Part shown: positions 1 through 6,398 of the stretch, piece after piece
How the letters are laid out: every line of letters starts with the position of its first letter
Numbering within the stretch: position 1 is the stretch's first letter
From: a bacterium
GTDB taxonomy: Bacteria; Cyanobacteriota; Vampirovibrionia; Obscuribacterales; Obscuribacteraceae
Assembly: GCA_030431355.1 (NCBI GenBank)
Contig: JAUIJG010000054.1
Coordinates: 1 to 17,383, forward strand
Direction: 5' to 3'
DNA length: 17,383 nt
Made by a program: the position numbers and the translations under genes
Notes under the pieces: model-generated
What the model was told of the DNA's origin: nothing
What the model saw: only the letters and a program-made list of their open reading frames with translations
Database searches by the model: none

Positions 1-1
1 T

Positions 2-1384
2 GTGGTCTACAAAGGCCGCCAGGATGTGATGGACCGTACTGTCGCTATCAAAATGCTACAAGCCCATCACCTGAATGACTCCATGTCGGTGAAACGCTTC
101 CAGCAAGAGAGTAAAGCGACATGGAGACTGAACCATCCTCATATAATCACTGTTTATGATTTCGGCATATCGCCGACAGGTCAGCCCTACATCGTGATGG
201 ACTACCTGGAAGGCAAACCCCTGTCCGACATTATCAAAGATGAAGGTCATGTCGGGGTGGACAGAGCCCTTAAGATTGTCAGACAAGCATCGGAAGCTCT
301 CGGACATGCGCACAAACAAGGCGTCATACACCGAGATCTAAAGCCGAGCAACATCGTATTAATAGACAGAGAAGGCGACAAAGATTTCGTCAAAGTGGTG
401 GACTTCGGTGTAGCCAAGCTAATGGAAGAAGGAAGTACCGAAGGCCAAAAACTAACCCAGATGGGAGAAGTCTGCGGAAGTCCTGTCTACATGTCACCGG
501 AACAATGCCAGGGTCTGCCCCTGGACAAACGGTCCGACATTTATTCCATGGGAATCGTACTCTACGAGACCCTCACAAATAGACTGCCCATTCTTGGCAA
601 AACCATGGTCGAAACCATGTCGAAACATATAAACGACATGCCGCCCACTTTCCAGGAAGCAAGACCGGACCTCTATATTCCGGAGCGGGTCGAACAGGTA
701 ATCCTTCGCGCTCTTTCAAAAGCCCCCGAAGATCGTCAACAATCAATGGAGCAACTTGCCACTGAGTTGGAGATGGCTGTTCCTAAGCCAGGCCGTAGTC
801 AGGTCCTGAGAACGGTCGACCTGGATACGGAAGATAGCGAAAGTAAGGAAGAGGAAAGCACAAGCTGGCTAGCGAAGATGACCATGGTGCACTGGATTAT
901 AGCCGGTGTAGCAGCTCTTGCCATAGGCGCGTTTACCCTGGTCTTTCTCTTCAATCAGTTTAACGGCGCCAAACCTGATGGCAAAAAGCCGGACACCACC
1001 GATACAACCAGCCCCGCATCCAAGGTAAAACCGGGCAATACCGATACTACCAGTCCCATAAGTCCCGCCAAAACAGGCACCGATAAAAAGCAACCCACCC
1101 AGAAGACTGACACTACCGATAGTGCGGAGTCAAAATCCACAGACAGCAAAGCCGGGGAAAGCAAATCGGTTCAGGAATCGCCAAAAGAGACTGAGCCCGA
1201 AGCGACACCCACTTCGGAATCCACCAAACCCAAATCAACAGTGCCAAAAACAAGCCCGAAACCGAAACCAAAACCAAAACCAACTAAAGCCGTCTCGAGA
1301 CCCCGGGTCAAGCCAGCACCAAAACCTGCGCCTAAACCTAAGAACAGCCTCTGGAGCGATTTGAAGAACTCAAAATCCTACTAA
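2..1384 (+). CDS. Ser/Thr protein kinase, PknB/Hanks type, 5'-truncated, single-pass membrane protein
   Basis: Phosphorylates Ser/Thr residues of unknown partner proteins, with the kinase domain in the cytoplasm. The gene starts outside the window: the visible protein begins inside the glycine-rich loop (VVYKG), so lobe-N residues are missing. Counting from the first visible codon: ATP-binding Lys in VAIKML (17), helix-C Glu (36), catalytic loop HRDLKPSN (110-117), DFG (134-136), SPE in place of APE (165-167). All catalytic residues are present, so it looks active. After the kinase domain (to about 260) comes an acidic linker, one membrane segment (about 296-318), and an extracytoplasmic tail of about 140 residues rich in Thr, Ser, Lys and Pro that ends in KP repeats. 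The tail has no recognisable sensor domain such as PASTA; it may sit in or bind the cell wall (inference). A hairpin follows the stop codon. Confidence 0.93.
   Translation: MVYKGRQDVMDRTVAIKMLQAHHLNDSMSVKRFQQESKATWRLNHPHIITVYDFGISPTGQPYIVMDYLEGKPLSDIIKDEGHVGVDRALKIVRQASEALGHAHKQGVIHRDLKPSNIVLIDREGDKDFVKVVDFGVAKLMEEGSTEGQKLTQMGEVCGSPVYMSPEQCQGLPLDKRSDIYSMGIVLYETLTNRLPILGKTMVETMSKHINDMPPTFQEARPDLYIPERVEQVILRALSKAPEDRQQSMEQLATELEMAVPKPGRSQVLRTVDLDTEDSESKEEESTSWLAKMTMVHWIIAGVAALAIGAFTLVFLFNQFNGAKPDGKKPDTTDTTSPASKVKPGNTDTTSPISPAKTGTDKKQPTQKTDTTDSAESKSTDSKAGESKSVQESPKETEPEATPTSESTKPKSTVPKTSPKPKPKPKPTKAVSRPRVKPAPKPAPKPKNSLWSDLKNSKSY
1255..1284 (+). repeat. Hexameric KP-encoding repeat in the kinase tail
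   Basis: About five near-identical 6-base units (consensus ccgaaa/ccaaaa) encode consecutive Lys-Pro pairs in the extracytoplasmic tail of the kinase. A second Ala/Lys/Pro-rich stretch follows directly. Such repeats usually form extended, charged polyproline-like spacers and may vary in copy number between strains. Confidence 0.7.
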
Positions 1385-1397
1385 ATACAAGCTAAAA

Positions 1398-1435
1398 CAA
1401 AACACCACCCAGACTGAGTCTCGAGTGGTGTTTTG
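1398..1435 (+). terminator. Intrinsic-terminator-like hairpin after the kinase gene
   Basis: The arms CAAAACACCAC (1398-1408) and GTGGTGTTTTG (1425-1435) are perfectly complementary over 11 bp. The loop is 16 nt and itself contains a small palindrome (GACTGAGTC). The downstream arm supplies TTTT. The hairpin lies 14 bases after the kinase stop codon. Because the A-rich and T-rich arms are symmetric it could act on both strands, although no convergent gene ends nearby. Confidence 0.75.
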
Positions 1436-1440
1436 CTACT

Positions 1441-1839
1441 TTCTGAGCCACCCCTTGCGATGGGTGAAGTATCTCGACCGGTGAGTGACAGAATCTCACA
1501 GATCACGGACTTGCCTGCTTACATTTCCGGTCGACGTCGACCTGCTGTTTCCACAGAGTCCCTCGGCTCACGGCACCCTAACAAACTGAAGAAGGGCGCT
1601 CACCGAATTCGCTTATAAGCTTAGCAGTCTGTCGGATATTTGGAAGTACCCCATTAGACATTTAAGGATGTGTATATACAAAAGCAAAGATGCAAGAACA
1701 AAAACACCTTTGATAACCGATCTCTGAAAAATCTCACTGAACCCACTTGGGGAGAGAAATACAAATCAGCGAGAGACAAAGGTCGGGGATTAAAGGTCAG
1801 ATCAATTGACACCAGATACAGTGCAGAGAGGCGGAGCAA
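1441..1839. other. Intergenic region of about 400 bp with inverted repeats, no convincing gene
   Basis: Lies between the convergent kinase and BtpA-family genes. The short open frames here (up to 84 codons) lack a good ribosome binding site and look non-coding. The left half (about 1450-1615) has nested complementary segments: CACCC/GGGTG around 1450-1465; TCGACCGG (1474-1481) with CCGGTCGA (1527-1534) enclosing GTGAG/CTCAC (1481-1485/1495-1499); and the 14-bp palindrome GGTCGACGTCGACC (1529-1542), which overlaps one arm. The right half (about 1620-1839) is AT-richer with no clear structure. No tRNA, RNase P, SRP RNA or riboswitch signature could be matched. A structured RNA is possible but unproven. 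Confidence 0.5.
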
Positions 1840-2625
1840 TCAGCTTCTTCCGGCAGCCTTCATGATCTCCCGGCATCGCTCTCGGTCTACCGGGTTCTGC
1901 CACTTACCTCCCTCTTTAACGTAAGAACCGATGATAAGAGCATCGCTGCAAGATGCGAAATCTCGAAGGTTATCAGGATCCACTCCGCTGCCGATCAGGA
2001 CTGAGATATCCACACTCTCTTTAGCCTCCCTGGCTTCATCCGGACTGGGCGCACTACCGGTTCTTACCCCGGTTACAACTACCCCATCGGCTTTAAAAAA
2101 CTCTGCAGCTCTGGCACTCTCCGCAAGATCCACGTCAGCGGTAATGGCATGTGAGGCGTGCTTCTTTTTGATGTCGGCAAATATTTTTACCCGGTCGGCT
2201 TTCAAATCAAATCTCCTGCGTAACAAAGCAGGGGCACAGGCATCATGGAAACCCTCGTCTCCGACATGGGCAAAGACAAAACCCTCCACTCTTATGAAAT
2301 CAAGCCCCAGAGCCACTGCGATGGCAAGGGCTTCTAAATTCGCCCCGGCCAGCACCTGGACCCCCATCGGCAATCCGACTCTTTTTTGAATCTCGCCGGT
2401 AATATAAGTCATGGCGCTCACAGTCTCCGGATGAACCGCGCCTTTCAAATAGGGAGTGTCATGGGTATTTTCAACAATGAGAGCGTCAAAGCCTTCCTCT
2501 TTGTATGCGACAGCGTCTCCTATGACGGAATCAAAAATATCTCTCACGTTCCCGCAATATCCGGCGGCGCCAGGCATTGGCGGCAAGTGAACCGTTCCTA
2601 TTAGTGAACAGGCATTGCCGAACAT
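1840..2625 (-). CDS. BtpA/SgcQ-family TIM-barrel-like protein
   Basis: 261 residues, the usual length for this family. Recognised from the N-terminal TVHLPPMPGA block, VENTHDTPY, LGLDFIRVEGFVFAHV, the ADV segment, GVVVTG, and the C-terminal GSGV and DALIIGSYVKEGGKW blocks, which resemble a phosphate-binding (beta/alpha)8-barrel end. BtpA was named for a factor that stabilises photosystem I in cyanobacteria. The family is much wider, including SgcQ of E. coli and archaeal members, and is best seen as barrel enzymes of unknown reaction. No signal peptide, so cytoplasmic. Start supported by GGAG 7 bases before ATG. Lies 30 bp downstream of the KynB-like gene on the same strand, so probably one transcript and perhaps one pathway. 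A photosystem role is unlikely, as no photosynthesis genes are nearby. Family is secure; function is open. Confidence 0.88.
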   Translation of the reverse strand: MFGNACSLIGTVHLPPMPGAAGYCGNVRDIFDSVIGDAVAYKEEGFDALIVENTHDTPYLKGAVHPETVSAMTYITGEIQKRVGLPMGVQVLAGANLEALAIAVALGLDFIRVEGFVFAHVGDEGFHDACAPALLRRRFDLKADRVKIFADIKKKHASHAITADVDLAESARAAEFFKADGVVVTGVRTGSAPSPDEAREAKESVDISVLIGSGVDPDNLRDFASCSDALIIGSYVKEGGKWQNPVDRERCREIMKAAGRS

Positions 2626-2655
2626 TTTTCCACTCCAACTTTTTACTACAACAAA

Positions 2656-3375
2656 TCAACAATCATTTCTCGGTGTTTTCTCGGTGTTTTCTCGAAGTAG
2701 CACAGCCCTGACCGGTGCGGCTTCGAGCTCTTCCAATTTGAGGGGTAGAGCCAGAAGGGTGTAATTTCCTTCTTCAACAGATGAGAGATCCAGATTCTCC
2801 AACCAGAAAAGACCTCCTTCTCTCAAAATATGATGGCACTCCAGGCTCTTTGAATCAACATGATCCACCGAGGGGGTATCCAGACCAATGAGGCGGGTCG
2901 CGCTACCGGCAAGAAAATGAGCCAGGTCGGGCAAAATATAGGCGTAGTCACCTTCAAATATGTCATACCGTATCCGGTGCCTGGTTTTGAAGAGAATTCT
3001 CTCGTCAAGCTCAACTTCCTCTTCTGCAATCTCCGAGCCCGTAGCAAGTTTACCGGTGAGCATCTCTTTGCTGATACCTTCTCCTAAAGGGGCAAGGTCG
3101 ACTACCCTCACGGGGCCGACAAAAACATCCAGAGGCAGCTCCGAGACCATACCCTCGCCGTCTTCCAGCGCACCTTCAATATGGACAGGAGCATCGGCAT
3201 GGCTGCCGACATGGGGGCTCATCTTAAAAGAGGTCAGGTTGACAACACCACTGTCTTTATATGTGAGTGAAATCTCCCGGGAAAATGGAACATCTCCGGG
3301 GAAACAAGCGCTCTTGCTATTGACCGGCTGAGAGATGTCAATGATTTCAAAGGGGCTGCGGAGCAAAGCGGTCAT
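2656..3375 (-). CDS. Cyclase-family metal-dependent hydrolase, probable kynurenine formamidase (KynB-like)
   Basis: Kynurenine formamidase hydrolyses N-formylkynurenine to kynurenine and formate, the second step of tryptophan degradation. The 239-residue protein carries the cyclase-family metal motif HVGSHADAPVH (55-65), with Ser replacing the usual Thr. It gives His55, His59 and Asp61 as likely zinc ligands and His65 as base. Further matches to bacterial KynB are the CFPGDVPF segment (24-31), GLDTPSVD (164-171), the SKSLE-CHH segment (about 175-182) and Glu193. These favour KynB over a generic cyclase, but related cyclases share the core. First gene of a probable operon with the BtpA-family gene. 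A TATAAT box lies about 35 bp upstream on its strand; the ribosome binding site is weak. The last residues are encoded by an 11-bp tandem repeat and look extended relative to family members. No signal peptide. Confidence 0.8.
   Translation of the reverse strand: MTALLRSPFEIIDISQPVNSKSACFPGDVPFSREISLTYKDSGVVNLTSFKMSPHVGSHADAPVHIEGALEDGEGMVSELPLDVFVGPVRVVDLAPLGEGISKEMLTGKLATGSEIAEEEVELDERILFKTRHRIRYDIFEGDYAYILPDLAHFLAGSATRLIGLDTPSVDHVDSKSLECHHILREGGLFWLENLDLSSVEEGNYTLLALPLKLEELEAAPVRAVLLRENTEKTPRNDC
2666..2694 (-). repeat. 11-bp tandem repeat, about 2.6 copies, at the 3' end of the KynB-like gene
   Basis: The plus-strand unit TTTCTCGGTGT occurs at 2666-2676 and 2677-2687, followed by a partial TTTCTCG. 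It lies inside the last codons of the minus-strand gene. The unit is not a multiple of three, so any copy-number change would shift the frame of the C-terminal tail. Confidence 0.8.
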
Positions 3376-3520
3376 TCTGTTCTACTCGTCTTGAGAAAAT
3401 GTGAAACTGCATTATATATGGTACAGGCTGGTCGGAACCACCTCGCCAAATGTGTAGAATATCTACTTCTCCACTTAACTTCCAGTGGAGGGTTGGTTGC
3501 ACTTCAGCGAGGACACGATA
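3376..3520. promoter_or_regulatory. Divergent promoter region between KynB-like and RidA-family genes
   Basis: On the minus strand a perfect TATAAT (+ positions 3411-3416) would direct the KynB-like gene, with an untranslated leader of about 30 bases; its -35 is poor. On the plus strand TTGAGA (3391-3396), a 16-base spacer and TATATA (3413-3418) could drive the RidA operon, so the two promoters would overlap. Downstream are two short inverted repeats, GTAGA-ATA-TCTAC (3454-3466) and CCACT/AGTGG (3471-3475/3484-3488). Either could be an operator for a shared regulator, but both are short enough to arise by chance. Confidence 0.45.
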
Positions 3521-3964
3521 GTGGAAAGCCCGAGTAAAAGCAGCGATAGGGTGGCATACAATATAACCGGAAAAGCCCCCAGCCCCTTAGGAGCTTACTC
3601 CCATGCGGTCAAAGCAAACGGCTTTCTATTTCTTTCCGGCCAGGGAGCAAGAAATCCCGATACCGGCATAGAAGAAGGAATAACTCTCAATGAAAGCGGC
3701 GAAGTGACCGACTATGACATACGCGTTCAGACAGAGTGGGTGATCAAGAATATGAAAATTGTTCTTGAAGAAGCCGGACTCTCCCTTGAGAACCTGGTTG
3801 ATATGATGGTTTTCCTGAAAGACATGAACGATTTCAAGGCCTATAACGAGGTCTATGAGAAACACTTTTCCTTCCCCGATCCCCCAGCCAGAACAACGGT
3901 TCAGGCAAAAGACCTACCCGGTCGAAACAACATAGAGATCAAGGCCATCGCCCTGTGCAAGTAA
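3521..3964 (+). CDS. RidA/YjgF-family deaminase, probable 2-aminomuconate deaminase
   Basis: RidA-family enzymes hydrolyse enamines and imines; this subtype would release ammonia from 2-aminomuconate to give 4-oxalocrotonate. With a GTG start at 3521 (GAGGA 7 bases upstream) the protein has 147 residues; an earlier in-frame GTG at 3485 has no ribosome binding site. The family's substrate-carboxylate Arg (Arg124 in PPARTTVQ) and the Glu 15 residues later (Glu139 in NIEIKAIA) are both kept. The long strand segment ARNPDTGIEEGITLNESGEV-(x)3-YDI-(x)2-Q and VVF-like VDMMVFLKDMNDF resemble Pseudomonas 2-aminomuconate deaminases more than housekeeping RidA. It is 12 bp upstream of an aldehyde dehydrogenase that fits the preceding reaction, which supports the assignment. 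The alternative is a general 2-aminoacrylate deaminase. Confidence 0.8.
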   Translation: MESPSKSSDRVAYNITGKAPSPLGAYSHAVKANGFLFLSGQGARNPDTGIEEGITLNESGEVTDYDIRVQTEWVIKNMKIVLEEAGLSLENLVDMMVFLKDMNDFKAYNEVYEKHFSFPDPPARTTVQAKDLPGRNNIEIKAIALCK

Positions 3965-3976
3965 GGAGCCTCTTTC

Positions 3977-5443
3977 ATGACCGCAGTAACTAAGTCAAAA
4001 ACAATTCAGATAGAAAATTTCATCGGAGGTAAAAGCGTACCCTCCAGAAGCGGTGAGACTTTCGAGACGATCAATCCGGCCACGGGAGAAGTTCTTGGTC
4101 ACGTAGCTCTGGGAGGTAAAGAAGATATCGACCAGGCGGCGGAAGCGGCTTATACCGCTTTCAAAAAAGGTTCCTGGAAAAAGACTTCCATCCAGGAGAG
4201 AGCGGCGGTGCTGGATAATATCGCCGACCTGATCATGGATAGAAAAGAAGAGTTAGCCCGGGCCGAGAGCATGGACAACGGAAAACCAATTTCAGAAAGC
4301 TTGACCGGCGATATCCCCAGATCCGCTTTGAATTTCCGCTTCTTCGCCAGATATGCACAATCCATCGGAGAAGAACTTTTCACTAGCAACGGAAACGAAA
4401 GACACTTAGCAATTCGAGAACCGCTTGGTGTGTGCGGTCTGATTACCCCCTGGAACCTTCCCCTTTATCTTGCCACCTGGAAAATAGCACCGGCCCTGGT
4501 GATGGGAAATTCCTGCGTCCTCAAACCCGCTGAATGGACACCTTACACAGCCTATCTCTTCTCGAAGATCGCCCGGGAAGCAGGGGTGCCGGATGGTGTC
4601 TTCAACGTGGTCAACGGCTTCGGACCGAATAGTGCCGGTGAGGCTCTCACCGTCAATGAAAAGATTCGCTCTATTTCATTCACCGGAGAGACAACCACCG
4701 GAAAAGCGATAATGAAAAACGCAGCCGGCACCCTGAAGAAAGTCTCCTTTGAGCTGGGGGGCAAAGGTGCCAGCGTTATTTTCGATGACGCCGATCTCGA
4801 AAAAGCAATTAACACTTCGGCCAGAGCTGCCTATAGAAATCAGGGACAGATTTGCCTGGCCGGCTCTCGACTATTTGTTCAGGAGAGTTGCTACAAAGAG
4901 GTTCTTGAACGGCTGACCCAGAAAGTAAAAGCGATCAAAGTGGGCGATCCCCTGGATCCGCAGACAGAGATGGGAGCCCTGGTAAGCAAAGAGCATATGG
5001 AAAAAGTCCAGGAGTTCATCGAACTTGGAAAGAGGGAGGGGAATCTGATCACCGGAGGTGAGAGGATCAAAGAGTTGCCCGGGGGCAACTTTCTCAGACC
5101 TGCTCTCTTTGATGGATTGAGCTATGATTCCAAATTCTGTCAGGAGGAGATTTTCGGACCGGTCTTGCCCGTTATCCCTTTCAAAACCGAAGAAGAAGTT
5201 GTAGAGATGGTCAATAGCACTCCCTACGGACTATCAGCTTCTATCTGGACGGAGAACGTAAATCGAGCCCACAGAGTTTCCCGCGAGCTGGATATGGGAC
5301 TGGTCTGGGTCAATTGCTGGTTCGCCAGAGATTTGAGAACGCCCTTCGGTGGACAGAAGTCGTCCGGAATAGGCCGTGAAGGCGGACACCACAGCCTGGA
5401 ATTTTTCTCTGAGATGAAGACGATTTCTTATCAGTACGACTAA
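3977..5443 (+). CDS. Aldehyde dehydrogenase, probable 2-aminomuconate (or 2-hydroxymuconate) semialdehyde dehydrogenase
   Basis: NAD-dependent oxidation of an aldehyde to an acid. 488 residues, normal for the superfamily, and similar in style to ALDH8A1/AmnC. Oxyanion Asn160 in TPWNLP, general base Glu259 in FELGGKGA, nucleophile Cys293 in GQICLAGSR, the NAD-site block EEIFGPV (390-396) and the C-terminal PFGGQKSSGIGREGG block are all present. Subfamily hints are Arg residues in PRSALNFRFF (114-123) and in CWFARDLRTPFGG (447-459), positions where semialdehyde dehydrogenases acting on dicarboxylates keep Args; the exact assignment is from memory of the family. ATG start has AGGAG 9 bases upstream. 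The 12-bp gap after the RidA gene implies co-transcription. Betaine- or other aldehyde dehydrogenase activity cannot be excluded. Confidence 0.85.
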   Translation: MTAVTKSKTIQIENFIGGKSVPSRSGETFETINPATGEVLGHVALGGKEDIDQAAEAAYTAFKKGSWKKTSIQERAAVLDNIADLIMDRKEELARAESMDNGKPISESLTGDIPRSALNFRFFARYAQSIGEELFTSNGNERHLAIREPLGVCGLITPWNLPLYLATWKIAPALVMGNSCVLKPAEWTPYTAYLFSKIAREAGVPDGVFNVVNGFGPNSAGEALTVNEKIRSISFTGETTTGKAIMKNAAGTLKKVSFELGGKGASVIFDDADLEKAINTSARAAYRNQGQICLAGSRLFVQESCYKEVLERLTQKVKAIKVGDPLDPQTEMGALVSKEHMEKVQEFIELGKREGNLITGGERIKELPGGNFLRPALFDGLSYDSKFCQEEIFGPVLPVIPFKTEEEVVEMVNSTPYGLSASIWTENVNRAHRVSRELDMGLVWVNCWFARDLRTPFGGQKSSGIGREGGHHSLEFFSEMKTISYQYD

Positions 5444-5521
5444 GCGCTGGCCGCAGGCCAATCAGCGAACACGAAACCACATGTAATACCATAATTCCAG
5501 AAGACTTGGAGATTAGTAATA

Positions 5522-6313
5522 ATGGACTTAGGCATCAAAGGTAAAAACGCCCTGGTTTGCGGAGCTTCCAAAGGCATAGGCAACGCAATCGCCCGGGAGC
5601 TGGCAAAAGAAGGCGCAAATCTCTTTTTGACAGCAAGGGGCAAAGAGAAGCTGGAAGAGGAAGGCAAAGCGATAAAAGAGCTTGGTTGCGAACTTCTATT
5701 TGCCAAACCACTTGATCTCAGTAAATCGGAAGACAGAAAGAAGTTGGTCAAATCGGCTCTGGAACATTTTGGCAATATCGACATACTTATCCACAATGTG
5801 GGCGGACCGCCACCATCATTCACCTCCGAAACGGATCAAGATCAATGGCAAAACGGATTCGATCAACTGTTCCAATCGGTGGTTGAACTGAACCAGGCAT
5901 TTCTTCCGGGAATGAAGAAGAACAAATGGGGCAGAATCATAACGGTAACATCCTTAAGCGTGATGGAGCCGATCAAGACCCTGGCCGTATCCAATGCTAT
6001 CCGCTCAGCCACCACCTCCATGCTAAAATCCCTGGCCGATGAAGTAGCAAAAGACAACATTACGGTTAATTGCGTGGCCCCCGGCGCCATAGAGACGGAG
6101 AGACTGACCCAACTCATGGAAGCGCGCATAAAGCAAAGCGGTCAATCAAAAGAGGAATACGAAAAGGAATATCTATCTTCCATCCCGGCAGCCCGCCTGG
6201 GCCGCCCGGAAGAATTCGCCGCGGTGACAGCGTTTTTAGCTTCGGAGAAAGCCTCCTATGTGACCGGCTCCACTATCTGTATCGACGGAGGCAAAAGAAG
6301 ATCCACATACTGA
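5522..6313 (+). CDS. Atypical short-chain dehydrogenase/reductase lacking the YxxxK catalytic pair
   Basis: 263 residues with a Rossmann fold: nucleotide motif GASKGIG (14-20), HNVGG (91-95) replacing NNAG, and C-terminal YVTGSTICIDGG. The Ser of the catalytic tetrad is kept (Ser144). Counting from it, the Tyr position (+13) is Ser157 and the Lys position (+17) is Arg161, within TLAVSNAIRS. This matches a known beta-ketoacyl-reductase-like SDR subgroup that lacks the standard tetrad, in which LSN-xx-R replaces YxASK. It may act by another mechanism or be a non-reductase. It lies 78 bp after the aldehyde dehydrogenase gene, with GGAG 10 bases before ATG, probably in the same transcript. Similar SDRs occur, as far as I recall, in bacterial kynurenine gene clusters, so a pathway role is plausible. 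A strong hairpin follows it. Confidence 0.85.
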   Translation: MDLGIKGKNALVCGASKGIGNAIARELAKEGANLFLTARGKEKLEEEGKAIKELGCELLFAKPLDLSKSEDRKKLVKSALEHFGNIDILIHNVGGPPPSFTSETDQDQWQNGFDQLFQSVVELNQAFLPGMKKNKWGRIITVTSLSVMEPIKTLAVSNAIRSATTSMLKSLADEVAKDNITVNCVAPGAIETERLTQLMEARIKQSGQSKEEYEKEYLSSIPAARLGRPEEFAAVTAFLASEKASYVTGSTICIDGGKRRSTY

Positions 6314-6317
6314 TAGT

Positions 6318-6342
6318 ACCGGTCTCGAATCTACAGACCGGT
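6318..6342 (+). terminator. Hairpin after the atypical SDR gene, weak terminator candidate
   Basis: Perfect 8-bp arms ACCGGTCT (6318-6325) and AGACCGGT (6335-6342) enclose a 9-nt loop, 4 bases after the stop codon. The following tract is only TTGT, so termination may be partial. The hairpin probably separates or attenuates transcription between the RidA-ALDH-SDR unit and the next gene. Confidence 0.6.
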
Positions 6343-6398
6343 TTGTAGGTGGTATCATTGCTTGAATATTGGACGGTCCCGCGGCAGAGGAGACGGTA

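Noticed and set aside
1529..1542. 14-bp palindrome GGTCGACGTCGACC as an operator or recombination site
   Set aside because: About one such palindrome is expected by chance in a 17-kb window, and no adjacent promoter or recombinase supports it.
1440..1620. Possible SRP RNA, RNase P RNA or cobalamin riboswitch on the minus strand (a GGAAATGTAAGCAG segment looked suggestive)
   Set aside because: The SRP tetraloop closing pairs, the RNase P P4 strands and the B12 box are absent; kept only as generic inverted repeats.
1670..1924. Plus-strand open frame of 84 codons in the kinase-BtpA gap
   Set aside because: No ribosome binding site, no recognisable protein pattern, and its 3' end overlaps the BtpA-family gene antisense.
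3485..3520. Upstream GTG start adding 12 residues to the RidA-family protein
   Set aside because: No Shine-Dalgarno site, whereas GTG 3521 has GAGGA at ideal spacing.
6343..6370. Promoter TTGTAG-16-AATATT before the saccharopine dehydrogenase-like gene
   Set aside because: The -10 match is poor; position after the hairpin is suggestive but not sufficient.
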